Origin: JAAZPG01 sp012797375
Lineage (GTDB): Bacteria; Acidobacteriota; Aminicenantia; Aminicenantales; UBA4085
Length of the DNA: 37,260 nt
Direction of reading: 5' to 3'
Assembly (NCBI GenBank): GCA_937868205.1
Contig: CALMMC010000013.1
Location: forward strand, 1 to 37,260
Shown here one piece after another: positions 15,872 to 23,568 of this stretch (within the stretch, counting starts at the first letter, position 1; each line of letters opens with the position of its first letter). Position numbers and translations under genes: made by a program. Under the pieces are notes generated by a model that worked only from the letters and a program-made list of their open reading frames with translations, ran no database searches and was not told the origin of the DNA.

Positions 15872-17070
15872 AATTCCAAATCCCCATCGGTCCCCAGCAC
15901 CCGGCCCTCAAGGAACCGATTTCCATCCGCCTGACGGTCGAAGGCGAGGTCATCAAGGACGCCGACCTCCGTCTCGGCTACAATCACCGCGGCGTGGAGA
16001 AGCTGGCCGAGGAAAAATCCTGGATCCAGAACATCTACCTGTGCGAGCGGATCTGCGGGATCTGCTCGCATTCCCACGCCACCTGCTTCGTCCAGGGCGC
16101 CGAGAAACTTCTCGAAATCGAGCCGCCCCGGCGGGGCGTCTACCTGCGCTATCTCGTCTCCGAGCTCGAGCGGATCCACAGCCATCTTCTTTGGCTCGGC
16201 GTGGCCGGCCACGAAGCCGGCTTCGACACCTTCTTCATGTACACCTGGCGCGACCGGGAGGTCGTCATGGACCTTCTGGAGATGATTTCCGGAAACCGCG
16301 TCCATTACGCCATCAACACCTTGGGCGGCGTCCGCCGGGACATCGACGAAACCCTCCGCGGGAAAATCCTCGAGGGCCTCGCCGTTCTCAAGGCCCGGAG
16401 CGAATACTACTTCAAGATCGGCGCCGCCGAACCGACCTTCGTCGCCCGTTTGGCCGGCGTCGGCCCCCTGACCAAGCAGCAGGCCATGGATTATTGCGCG
16501 GTCGGCCCCATGGCCCGGGCTTCGGGGATCGACCGGGACGTCCGGAAAAACGACCCCCACGACTTCTACAACGAGGTCGAATTCGACGTCGCCACCGCCG
16601 ACTCCTGCGACGTGCTCGGCCGGACGATCGTCCGGATCAAGGAGCTTTTCGAATCCTACAAGATCTGCGAGCAGATCCTCCGGAAGCTTCCGGACGGGCC
16701 GATCGCGGTCAAGGCGCCCCGCCGGGCCAAGCCGGGCGAAGTCGTCAGCCGCTACGAGGCCCCTCGCGGGGAAAACATCCACTACATCGTCGCCAACGGC
16801 TCGGACAAACCCGAGCGCCTCAAGGTCCGGGCCCCGACGCTGGCGAACTATCCGGCCACGATCGAGATTCTCAAGCACGGCTTCATCGCCGACGTCCCCC
16901 TCATCTTCGCGGCCATCGACCCGTGCATCTGCTGCGCTGAACGGTCAGTGGAGCTGGTCGACGCCCGGTCCGGAGAGGAACGCACGCTCCGCTTCTCGGA
17001 TCTGCGCCGGATGGCGAACGATCGCGCCCGGTCACTGTCACTGCAAAGGAACGTCGCATGGCCGCTTTGA
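15868..17070 (+). CDS. Group 4 [NiFe]-hydrogenase large subunit (NuoD/HycE C-part/EchE-like)
   Basis: A 400-residue catalytic subunit. It has both nickel-binding motifs: ERICGICSHSH (Cys63 and Cys66) and DPCICCAER (Cys353 and Cys356). NuoD of NADH dehydrogenase lacks these cysteines, so this is a hydrogenase. After Arg359 a 41-residue tail (beginning SVELVDARSGEE) looks like the C-terminal peptide removed from HycE by the HycI protease; such a protease gene lies 1.5 kb downstream. The reaction is reversible proton reduction to H2, probably with ferredoxin electrons. ATG 15868 overlaps the NuoC stop; the in-frame upstream ATG (15823) lies within the NuoC-like gene. Its end overlaps the next gene by 13 nt. 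Confidence 0.95.
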   Translation: MKFQIPIGPQHPALKEPISIRLTVEGEVIKDADLRLGYNHRGVEKLAEEKSWIQNIYLCERICGICSHSHATCFVQGAEKLLEIEPPRRGVYLRYLVSELERIHSHLLWLGVAGHEAGFDTFFMYTWRDREVVMDLLEMISGNRVHYAINTLGGVRRDIDETLRGKILEGLAVLKARSEYYFKIGAAEPTFVARLAGVGPLTKQQAMDYCAVGPMARASGIDRDVRKNDPHDFYNEVEFDVATADSCDVLGRTIVRIKELFESYKICEQILRKLPDGPIAVKAPRRAKPGEVVSRYEAPRGENIHYIVANGSDKPERLKVRAPTLANYPATIEILKHGFIADVPLIFAAIDPCICCAERSVELVDARSGEERTLRFSDLRRMANDRARSLSLQRNVAWPL

Positions 17071-18029
17071 AAACGATTCTCTACCTCTTGGTTTATCCTG
17101 GTTTTCTTTTCCTCTTCGTGTACTCCACGTTCGTCGAATGGTTCGACCGGAAAGTCTACGCCCGGCTCCAAAACCGGATGGGGCCGACCCATACCGGGCG
17201 CGCCGGTCTTCTCCAGCCGATCGCCGACATCGTCAAGCTGATGGCCAAGGAAGACATCGTCCCGGACAAGGCCGACAAGAAAGTCTTCACCGCCCTGCCG
17301 GTCGTCGGCCTGGCGGTCGTCCTCACGGCCGGTCTTCTCCTGCCCGTTTGGAACATCGACCTGGCCGCGGCCAGCCCGATCTCCTTCCCGGGCGACCTCA
17401 TCGTCCTGCTGTACCTGCTCAGTCTGCCGACCCTGGTCCTTTTTCTGGCCGGCTGGTCCTCGACCAACGCTTTTTCCATCATCGGCGGGACGCGCGTCCT
17501 GACCATGCTCTTTGGTTACGAAGTGCCGCTCTTTCTGGCCGTCCTCTCCCCGGCCGTGCTGGCCGGGTCTTGGCGGATGGCCGAGATCGCCGCCTTCTAC
17601 CGGGCTCATCCCCTCCTGATCCTGCCCAACCTCATCGGCTTCGGGATCGCCCTGATCGCCGTTCAAGCTAAGCTCGAACGGACGCCCTTCGATATCCCCC
17701 ACGCCGAAACGGAGATCGTCGGCGGGACGTTCACCGAGTATTCGGGAAAGAAGCTGGCCTTCTTCCGGCTGATGGCCGACGTCGAGCTGGTCGTCGCCGC
17801 CGGCCTGCTGGCGACCGTCTTCCTCGGAGGCTTCGGGGGAAGCGTCCTGCCGGCCTTCGTCCAGTTCGTCCTGAAAACGCTCTTCGTCGTCTTTCTCCTC
17901 TCGGTCCTCAGGGCCGTGACGGGGAGAATCCGCGTCGACCAGGTCGTCTCCCTCGCCTGGAAGTGGCTCGCCCCGCTGGCCGTCCTTCAGCTTCTGATCG
18001 TCATTCTGATTAAAGGGTTTGCATTATGA
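17058..18029 (+). CDS. NuoH-like membrane anchor subunit (HycD/EchB/MbhM-like)
   Basis: A 323-residue protein with about eight transmembrane helices, linking the peripheral arm to the membrane arm. Signature regions are YSTFVEWFDRKVYARLQNRM near residue 25, GPTHTGRAGLLQPIADIVKL, and ERTPFDIPHAETEIVGGTFT followed by EYSGKKLAFF. These carry the charged residues that lead from the active-site cavity into the membrane proton path. It overlaps the large subunit gene by 13 nt and the following ferredoxin-like gene by 4 nt, so tight translational coupling is likely. Confidence 0.93.
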   Translation: MAALKTILYLLVYPGFLFLFVYSTFVEWFDRKVYARLQNRMGPTHTGRAGLLQPIADIVKLMAKEDIVPDKADKKVFTALPVVGLAVVLTAGLLLPVWNIDLAAASPISFPGDLIVLLYLLSLPTLVLFLAGWSSTNAFSIIGGTRVLTMLFGYEVPLFLAVLSPAVLAGSWRMAEIAAFYRAHPLLILPNLIGFGIALIAVQAKLERTPFDIPHAETEIVGGTFTEYSGKKLAFFRLMADVELVVAAGLLATVFLGGFGGSVLPAFVQFVLKTLFVVFLLSVLRAVTGRIRVDQVVSLAWKWLAPLAVLQLLIVILIKGFAL

Positions 18030-18472
18030 AGATCGCCGCCTTCCTGCCGGAGCTTTTCCGTCATCTTTTCAAAAAACCGGCCACCCTCGACTATCCCTTC
18101 AAAAAGATCGCGGTGCCGAAGGATTTCCGGGGAACGCCGTTCCTCCACCCCGAGCTCTGCATCGTTTGCAAAGCCTGCGAACGGGACTGTCCGGCCGAAG
18201 CGATCGAAATCACTTCGGTCAACGAGGCCGAAAAGCGCTTCCGGATGACGATCCACAACGACCGGTGCATCCACTGCGCCCAGTGCGTGGATTCCTGCCC
18301 GACCACTCCGGTCAAGGCGATGGAAATGGACACTCTTCATGAAATCGCCGCCTTCGACCGTCATGATCTTAAAAAGTCGTGGGAATACGTCCGCGCCCTG
18401 CCGAAGAGGCCGGTCGCCACGCCCGCGCCCGTCAAGCCGGCGGCGGAAACCGCGGTCAAATCAGGGGCGTAA
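18026..18472 (+). CDS. Ferredoxin-like 2x[4Fe-4S] subunit (NuoI/HycF/EchF-like)
   Basis: A 148-residue iron-sulphur protein and last gene of the operon. Two cluster motifs are visible: CIVCKACERDCP and CIHCAQCVDSCP, each CxxCxxCxxxC. It would receive electrons from reduced ferredoxin and pass them to the small subunit. The C-terminal 25 residues are Ala/Pro/Lys-rich and low in complexity (RPVATPAPVKPAAETAVK), which is not part of the usual fold. ATGA overlap with the NuoH-like gene at 18026-18029. No NuoE, F or G homologue is present, so NADH is an unlikely direct donor. Confidence 0.93.
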   Translation: MKIAAFLPELFRHLFKKPATLDYPFKKIAVPKDFRGTPFLHPELCIVCKACERDCPAEAIEITSVNEAEKRFRMTIHNDRCIHCAQCVDSCPTTPVKAMEMDTLHEIAAFDRHDLKKSWEYVRALPKRPVATPAPVKPAAETAVKSGA

Positions 18473-18498
18473 TCCCCCGCTCGCGCTGAGATCCTGAG

Positions 18499-18532
18499 AG
18501 CCCCGTTCCACAGGGAACGGGGCTTTTTTTTT
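18499..18532 (+). terminator. Intrinsic terminator of the hydrogenase operon
   Basis: A perfect 11-bp stem (AGCCCCGTTCC at 18499-18509 with GGAACGGGGCT at 18514-18524), a 4-base loop ACAG and a run of nine T ending at 18532. It lies 27 bp after the last stop codon. Confidence 0.95.
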
Positions 18533-18550
18533 ATCGACGACCGCCCGGCG

Positions 18551-18580
18551 TTGCCCGAAGGCCGGGAAATGCCTTATCAT
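18551..18580 (+). promoter_or_regulatory. Possible promoter of the hydrogenase protease gene
   Basis: TTGCCC (18551-18556) and TATCAT (18575-18580) are 18 bp apart. The gene behind it is separated from the operon by a strong terminator and so needs a promoter of its own. The predicted start site (about 18587) falls inside the Shine-Dalgarno sequence, which weakens the call. Confidence 0.4.
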
Positions 18581-18597
18581 GCCAGGGAGGATTCCCC

Positions 18598-19116
18598 ATG
18601 AACGAACTCTCTCCGCTCGATTGGAAAGCCGCCGTCGCCGCGGCGATGGATACGGCCGGGAGAGTCGTTGTCTGCGGCATCGGAAACGACCTCCGGGGCG
18701 ACGATGCCGCCGGGATTCTCTGCCTTCAGAGGCTGCGGAGGGCTCTGTCCGGGAGGTCCGCCGGATCCGCTCCTGTCCGCCCGGTTCTGTTTGTCGACGG
18801 CGGAGAAACCCCGGAAAACGAGACCGGAAAGATGCGGCATTTTCATCCGGACCTGGTCCTTCTTATCGACGCGGCCCGAGGAGGCCGGCCCTCCGGAGAG
18901 ATTTTCACCGTCGATCCGGAATCCATCGCCGACGAAGAAATCTCCACTCACCGTATTTCGCTATCCCTCCTTGTTCGCTACCTGGAGGAAAGCGTCGGGG
19001 CGCGCGTTCTCTTTCTCGGGATTGAGCCCGTCTCCACGTCCCTCCACGCCCCGATTTCGGATCCGGTCCGCCGGGCCGTGGACGCGCTGGCGGCGTTTTT
19101 AGAGCAAACGCTTTAA
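18598..19116 (+). CDS. hycI: Hydrogenase maturation endopeptidase (HycI/HyaD family)
   Basis: A 172-residue protease that cuts the C-terminal peptide from the nickel-loaded hydrogenase large subunit. The N-terminal VVCGIGNDLRGDDAAG is the family signature, with the Asp that contacts nickel; VLLIDAARGG supplies a second conserved acidic residue, and STSLHAP lies where HycI has its conserved His. The large subunit in this operon ends in a HycE-like cleavable tail, so it is the obvious substrate. ATG 18598 has AGGGAGG at 18584-18590. It stands alone between the operon terminator and the convergent dnaN. No hypA-F genes are in the window. Confidence 0.9.
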   Translation: MNELSPLDWKAAVAAAMDTAGRVVVCGIGNDLRGDDAAGILCLQRLRRALSGRSAGSAPVRPVLFVDGGETPENETGKMRHFHPDLVLLIDAARGGRPSGEIFTVDPESIADEEISTHRISLSLLVRYLEESVGARVLFLGIEPVSTSLHAPISDPVRRAVDALAAFLEQTL

Positions 19117-19332
19117 ACTCCCTCCCAGGGCCGCCGGAAAAGGGCCCCTCTCAACGGCCTGAATCCGGAAAGTTCATAATTTTCAACACGATATCCACAG
19201 CCCCCTATTTTTATGCGATATATCTTATTAACTTAAGTGATTAAAAAGAAATGATTTCAAATAAGGATTTGTTTTATCGAAAAAAGATGCCTAAAACGGT
19301 GGATATCTCGTTTTACTGCCCTGGCGAGTCCG
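19117..19332. other. AT-rich gap with inverted DnaA-box-like sites, candidate oriC
   Basis: From about 19170 the sequence turns sharply AT-rich compared with the GC-rich genes around it. A perfect 9-bp inverted repeat, GATATCCAC at 19190-19198 and GTGGATATC at 19299-19307, encloses the AT-rich core. The left copy belongs to ATATCCACA, one base from the DnaA box TTATCCACA; the right one has two mismatches. The gap lies between convergent hycI and dnaN, next to dnaA. No gene is visible. A terminator for the two convergent genes may also be here, but I see no clear hairpin. Confidence 0.45.
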
Positions 19333-20436
19333 TTATATCTTCATCGGCATCAAGACATATTTGCTTTCCAGGCCTGTCTCTCCGTCCGGCTGGAGCAGGG
19401 CCGCGCTATTCTCATCCTTGAGCTCGAAACGGATTTTATCCGTTTCAACGGCTCCTAGAAAATCGAGGAAATATTGCGCGTTGAACCCGATCTCAAGTCC
19501 TGGCCCCTTGTATTCGACTTCGATCTTGTCCCTGGCCTCGCCGATCTCCGGATTAGAGGAAAACAAGCGCAAACGATTCTTTTCGAGGGTGAGTTTGACT
19601 CCCTTGGACCGCTCGGCCGAGAATAAAGAAACCCGCTTCACCGCCTCCTCAAACATTTTTTTATTCAGCGTCATGACATGCGGATTTTCCTTAGGGATGA
19701 CCGCTTCAAAATTCGGGAACTTGCTTTCGATGATCCGGCTGATCAGCGTCCGCCTTCCACAACGGAAGAAGAGATTATTTTCATCCATATCGAATTCAAT
19801 CTCGCCGTCTCCGAACTTCCTGATTTCATTGAGTGTTTTCTTGGCGATGATGACCCGTATTTCCTTTGAAATATCCAAAGAATCCGTTTTACGGAGGACA
19901 TAGGACATCCTGTGCCCATCGGTGCTGACAAGTTCCAAGCTTTTCGGCTTGATGACCATCAGGGCTCCGTTCAAGTAGTATCTTTGCTCCTGGGCGATGG
20001 CGAAATAGACCCGGTCGATCATTCCCCGGAAATCTTCCACCGGCAATTTGATCTTCTTTTCGAATTTCGCCTCAGCCACTTGGGGATAATCGTCCTTCGG
20101 CAGGCAAAGGACTTTAAATTCGCTCTCGCCGGAAGTCACCTGCATCATCAAATCATCGTGGTTCTCTTTAAAGGAGACGCTTTGCCCTTCCGGCAGGGAT
20201 TTGACGATTTCAAAAAGCTTTTTTCCCGAGACGGTCACGGTCCCGGTTTCCTCCACTTCCGCCGGAAAATGGGTTTTCATCCCCACTTCCAGGTCTGTTC
20301 CGGTGATTTCCACCTCGGTCTCGGCCACGTTCATAAGAATATTGGCCAAGATCGGCATCGTATTCCTTTTTTCAACGATCCCTTGAAGGATTTGGAGCTC
20401 TTCGAGAATGATTTCCTTCGTCACGTTGAATTTCAT
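19333..20436 (-). CDS. dnaN: DNA polymerase III sliding clamp (beta subunit)
   Basis: A 367-residue ring-forming clamp, the normal family length. It has the three-fold repeat of clamp domains, with recognisable pieces MKFNVTKEIILEELQILQGI, MPILANILMNV, VSGKKLFEIVKSLP, ALMVIKPKSLELVSTDGHRM and a C-terminus YVLMPMKI of the usual (V/L)MP(M/V)R type. It holds the polymerase on DNA and recruits other replication proteins. It follows dnaA on the same strand after a 134-bp AT-rich gap. GGAAGG in GGGAAGGTGAACCC serves as ribosome-binding site. Codon use is less GC-rich than that of the hydrogenase genes. Confidence 0.98.
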   Translation of the reverse strand: MKFNVTKEIILEELQILQGIVEKRNTMPILANILMNVAETEVEITGTDLEVGMKTHFPAEVEETGTVTVSGKKLFEIVKSLPEGQSVSFKENHDDLMMQVTSGESEFKVLCLPKDDYPQVAEAKFEKKIKLPVEDFRGMIDRVYFAIAQEQRYYLNGALMVIKPKSLELVSTDGHRMSYVLRKTDSLDISKEIRVIIAKKTLNEIRKFGDGEIEFDMDENNLFFRCGRRTLISRIIESKFPNFEAVIPKENPHVMTLNKKMFEEAVKRVSLFSAERSKGVKLTLEKNRLRLFSSNPEIGEARDKIEVEYKGPGLEIGFNAQYFLDFLGAVETDKIRFELKDENSAALLQPDGETGLESKYVLMPMKI

Positions 20437-20570
20437 GGGTTCACCTTCCCAGATTTCGATCGATTATCAACATTCTTCATTCTTCTTCTTAAGATCTATT
20501 CATAAGATTAATAAAGAAAATAAAGAAAAGCAATGGAAATGTGCATCACCAGGATAACCCCCTGATATTC
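20437..20570. other. AT-rich dnaA-dnaN intergenic region with a DnaA-box-like site
   Basis: This gap contains a long A/T-rich tract (about 20470-20530) and TTATCAACA at 20464-20472, one mismatch from the DnaA box. Near-matches also occur inside the 3' half of dnaA (TGTGGATCA at 20654, TTTTCCACA at 20839). It could be part of the origin, the dnaN leader, or both. I could not find a convincing promoter for dnaN. Confidence 0.4.
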
Positions 20571-21896
20571 CTATTGGATATACTGGATCAACCTGTTGAT
20601 TTCCCTGTCGAATTCCTTGTCGTCTTTCCTCATCTTTTCGATTTTTTTAATGCTGTGGATCACGGTGGTATGGTGTTTTCCACCGAATTTCTTTCCGATT
20701 TCGGGAAGCGAGCTGGGGGTCAGCTCCTTGGCGAGATACATGGCCACTTGACGAGGAAAAGCAACGACCGGGGAATTGTTTTTGGATTTCAACTCGGCTG
20801 GCTTGATCTTGTATTCATGACAAATGATCTTCTGGATCTTTTCCACAGTGATGAGCCGGGCTTGGGAATCCAGAAGATCCTTCAGCGCGTCCTTGGCCAA
20901 GTCAAGATCAATGGATTCCCCCTTGAGGGAAGCATACGCCACAACCCGCCGGAGATATCCCTCAAGCTCGCGGATATTGGATTGGACCTTGTCGGCGATG
21001 AATAGGGCGACGCTTTCGGGAAGAACCAAGCCCTCGATCTCGGCTTTTTTCTTGAGGATGGCGATCCGGGTTTCGATATCCGGGACCTTGATGTCGGCGA
21101 TCAGTCCCCATTCGAACCGGGACCGAAACCGCTCCTCCATCCCTTGGATCTCCCGGGGCGAGCAATCGGAGGAGATGACGATCTGTTTTTGGCTGTCATA
21201 CAGGTGATTGAAGGTGTGGAAAAACTCCTCCTTGGTCCGGTCCTTTCCGGCCAAATTATGGATATCGTCCATCAAGAGGATATCGACCGAGCGGTATTTT
21301 TCACGAAAATCAAGAATTTTCCCGAATTGGAGGTGAGTGATGACCTCGTTCATGAACTTTTCTGTGGTGACGTAGACGATCTTAACGCCGGGATCGGCGG
21401 CCAGGGCGGCGTGGCCGATGGCGTTCATCAAGTGAGTTTTTCCGAGGCCGGATCCGCCGTAGATATAGAGGGGATTGTAAACCTTGGCCGGGTTCTTGGC
21501 GACCGCGACGGCGGCCGCGTGGGCGAATTGATTACTCGACCCGACGACGAAGCTCTCGAATGAGTAGTTTGGATTGAGATTGGGGTTGAGAAGGACGCCA
21601 TACCGGTTCCGCCGCTCCTCGGGCATCCCCCGCTTGAACGTCAGGGAGGCGTCGTCGAAGATGTACTTGATGTCGAACACGCGGCCGAACAGGTTCTGGG
21701 CGCTCTCGTTGATGAGCGTTGAGTAATGGAACAGGAGCCAGTCCTTGAAGTACGAGTTTGGGACCTTGACGTAGAGATCGTCCTTGTCCTGGCCGATGAA
21801 CGCCGTGGGCTCGAACCATGTTTCGAAGCTCTTGGCGTCGACCTTGTCTTGAAGGACCAAGAGAATCTCGTTCCAGGGATTGGTCTTTTCTTCCAT
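20571..21896 (-). CDS. dnaA: Chromosomal replication initiator DnaA
   Basis: A 441-residue AAA+ ATPase that opens the replication origin. Domain I (about 1-80) begins WNEILLVLQDKVDAKSFETW. Domain III has YSFESFVVGSSNQFAHAAA, Walker A GGSGLGKTHL and Walker B ILLMDDIHNL. Domain IV has the DnaA-box-reading segment GKKFGGKHHTTVIHSIKKIE. ATG 21896 gives the normal N-terminus; the frame stays open 51 bases further up but those residues are unlike DnaA. A promoter lies about 95 bp upstream. It is divergent from folD. Confidence 0.98.
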   Translation of the reverse strand: MEEKTNPWNEILLVLQDKVDAKSFETWFEPTAFIGQDKDDLYVKVPNSYFKDWLLFHYSTLINESAQNLFGRVFDIKYIFDDASLTFKRGMPEERRNRYGVLLNPNLNPNYSFESFVVGSSNQFAHAAAVAVAKNPAKVYNPLYIYGGSGLGKTHLMNAIGHAALAADPGVKIVYVTTEKFMNEVITHLQFGKILDFREKYRSVDILLMDDIHNLAGKDRTKEEFFHTFNHLYDSQKQIVISSDCSPREIQGMEERFRSRFEWGLIADIKVPDIETRIAILKKKAEIEGLVLPESVALFIADKVQSNIRELEGYLRRVVAYASLKGESIDLDLAKDALKDLLDSQARLITVEKIQKIICHEYKIKPAELKSKNNSPVVAFPRQVAMYLAKELTPSSLPEIGKKFGGKHHTTVIHSIKKIEKMRKDDKEFDREINRLIQYIQ

Positions 21897-21988
21897 TGAT
21901 GCGCTCGCGGGCCGCCTGATCGTCAAAGCTTCCGTTCCGGGAACCACGGAAACGCCCGCGCCCCACTTCCGGTCGGGAATGCCCGGTC

Positions 21989-22017
21989 ATCATAGCACCG
22001 GCCAAAACGGATTTCAA
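21989..22017 (-). promoter_or_regulatory. dnaA promoter
   Basis: Read on the minus strand, TTGAAA (22012-22017) and TATGAT (21989-21994) are 17 bp apart, with TGC directly before the -10 as an extended -10. The leader would be about 86 nt. No exact DnaA box is seen in it, so simple autoregulation is not evident. Confidence 0.6.
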
Positions 22018-22041
22018 GGGGAGCGCCTCTTGCCGTTTGTC

Positions 22042-22070
22042 TTGCGGGCGGAAAGCCGCCCCGGTATAAT
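22042..22070 (+). promoter_or_regulatory. folD promoter
   Basis: TTGCGG (22042-22047), a 17-bp spacer and a perfect TATAAT (22065-22070). The start would be near 22077, giving a leader of about 23 nt that contains the folD Shine-Dalgarno sequence (GAGGAG, 22087-22092). It stands back to back with the dnaA promoter; the two -35 elements are 24 bp apart. Confidence 0.65.
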
Positions 22071-22099
22071 CGGCCCATCCTTTCCCGAGGAGAAAAGAA

Positions 22100-23020
22100 A
22101 TGGGCGTGTGGCTCGAAGGAAAACCCCCGGCCGACCGGGTCCGGGAATTCGTCAAGAGCGAGGCCCGGCGGCTTCGCGAGGCCACGGGCGCGGTTCCAGG
22201 GCTGACGGCCGTCCTGGTCGGGGACAACAAGTCCTCCCTGAGCTACGTCCGGACCAAGGAAAAAGCCTGCCAAGCGCTCGGCCTGAACGGGAGCGTCATT
22301 CACCTCCCGGCCGAGACGACCATGGATGCGCTTCACGACCGGATCCGGGCCTTGAACGACGACGATGCCGTCGACGGCATCCTCGTCCAGCTCCCCCTGC
22401 CGCCGCAGCTGCGGACCAACGAGGTGATCGGTTGGATCCGCCCGGACAAGGACGTCGACGGCATCCACCCGGCAAGCCTCGGCCTGCTGCTCCAAAACCA
22501 GCCGGGGCTCCGGCCGTGCACGCCGATGGGCGTTTTGGAGCTGATCAGGGAGACGGGGGCGGCGATCGAGGGCCGGGACGCGGTCATCATCGGGCGGAGC
22601 CTGATCGTCGGCAAGCCCCTGGCCGCCCTTCTGACCAATGCCAATGCCACGGTGACGATTTGCCACAGCAAGACCCGGGACCTGGCCGGGACGGCCGCCC
22701 GGGCTGATATTCTTGTGGCGGCGATGGGCAAGGCCGCTTTCGTCACCCGCGAGTTCGTCAAGCCCGGAGCCTTGGTCATCGACGTCGGAACCAGCGCGGT
22801 GTCCGACCCGGAAACGGTCCGGACGCTATTCGGCGACGATCCCCTCCGGGCCAAGGACTTGGCCGATAAGGGCTACACTTTGGTCGGCGATGTCGATCCC
22901 CGGGTCATCGACAAAGCCGGCTGGCTGACCCCGGTTCCCAAGGGCGTCGGGCCCTTGACCATCGCCATGCTGATGAAGAACACCTTGGAGGCCTTCAAGC
23001 TTCGCCGCAAGCTCGGCTGA
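22100..23020 (+). CDS. folD: Methylene-THF dehydrogenase / methenyl-THF cyclohydrolase
   Basis: A 306-residue bifunctional folate enzyme of normal length. It interconverts 5,10-methylene- and 10-formyl-tetrahydrofolate, supplying formyl groups for purines and initiator tRNA and serving as a one-carbon step in anaerobes. Conserved features: SYVRTKEKACQALG with the catalytic Tyr-x3-Lys, DGILVQLPLP, DKDVDGIHPASLG, and the nucleotide-binding stretch VIIGRSLIVGKPLAALL followed by ATVTICHSKT. The end PVPKGVGPLTIAMLMKNT is also typical. It appears to be a single-gene unit, followed by a 348-bp gap. Confidence 0.97.
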   Translation: MGVWLEGKPPADRVREFVKSEARRLREATGAVPGLTAVLVGDNKSSLSYVRTKEKACQALGLNGSVIHLPAETTMDALHDRIRALNDDDAVDGILVQLPLPPQLRTNEVIGWIRPDKDVDGIHPASLGLLLQNQPGLRPCTPMGVLELIRETGAAIEGRDAVIIGRSLIVGKPLAALLTNANATVTICHSKTRDLAGTAARADILVAAMGKAAFVTREFVKPGALVIDVGTSAVSDPETVRTLFGDDPLRAKDLADKGYTLVGDVDPRVIDKAGWLTPVPKGVGPLTIAMLMKNTLEAFKLRRKLG

Positions 23021-23306
23021 GCGGAGGGCCCCCCGGTCCCGTCCGACATCCGCTCCGGCCCGGTTTTAAGGACACGCGCGGGGCCGGCCGCCCGCGATTC
23101 GGGACATCACGCAAGGGCCGACTGAAAAATCTCCCCCAAAGCCCCCTCCCGCTGTTTTCAAATGCAAAGGCCGGTTCATCCCTCCGCCCGATCATCCCCG
23201 GCGCCGCCACGAGCCCCCTCTTCACCTTAATGCCTATCTCACAAGGATTGGGGCCCTTGGCTAAACCGGACATTTTCACTTTGCTTTTACAAACCGATGC
23301 ACGTGG
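23021..23306. other. Gene-free stretch between folD and the rpmB promoter
   Basis: I see no supported gene, RNA or clear terminator here. A minus-strand open frame (22995-23279) has no recognisable family, Arg/Gly/Pro-rich composition and overlaps the end of folD, so it was not called. The last 60 bases become AT-richer towards the rpmB promoter. Confidence 0.6.
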
Positions 23307-23335
23307 TTGAAACCCCGGCCCGTTTATGTTATAAA
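23307..23335 (+). promoter_or_regulatory. rpmB promoter
   Basis: TTGAAA (23307-23312) and TATAAA (23330-23335) with a 17-bp spacer, plus TGT before the -10 (extended -10). The leader would be about 27 nt. Confidence 0.65.
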
Positions 23336-23368
23336 AGACACCCTTTAAATAAGTTCGAGAGAATCATC

Positions 23369-23563
23369 ATGCCGAAAACATGCGACATTTGCGGTAAAGG
23401 TCCCGTCTTTGGAAATTCCATCAGCCATTCCCATAAGGCTTCATCGAAAAAGTGGAAGCCGAACCTCCAGCGGGTCAAGGCCCGGACGGAGGCCGGGGGG
23501 AACAAGTATATCTGGACCTGCACCCGCTGCCTGCGCTCCGGAAAAGTCCAAAAAGCGGTCTGA
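23369..23563 (+). CDS. rpmB: Ribosomal protein L28 (zinc-binding form)
   Basis: A 64-residue protein of the 50S subunit. It begins MPKTCDICGKGPVFGNSISH, with SHKASSKKWKPNLQRVKA in the middle and CTRCLRSGKV near the end. The two CxxC pairs (CDIC and CTRC) make it the zinc-ribbon form, as opposed to zinc-free paralogues that replace it under zinc shortage in some bacteria. The frame is open upstream to 23297, but that start lies before the promoter. It converges on rel with a 5-bp gap and no terminator between them. Confidence 0.97.
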   Translation: MPKTCDICGKGPVFGNSISHSHKASSKKWKPNLQRVKARTEAGGNKYIWTCTRCLRSGKVQKAV

Positions 23564-23568
23564 CCGGC

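Noticed and set aside
9074..18472. Calling the operon NADH dehydrogenase (complex I) or an Mrp antiporter
   Set aside because: The large subunit has both [NiFe] cysteine pairs and no NuoE/F/G is present; Mrp lacks the redox subunits encoded here.
20551..20570. Imperfect ATCAGG/CCTGGTGAT hairpin after dnaA as a terminator
   Set aside because: Pairing is short and bulged, and the T-rich stretch is too far away to call an intrinsic terminator with confidence.
22995..23279. 94-residue minus-strand open frame after folD
   Set aside because: Overlaps folD, has Arg/Gly/Pro-rich composition, no recognisable family and no visible ribosome-binding site.
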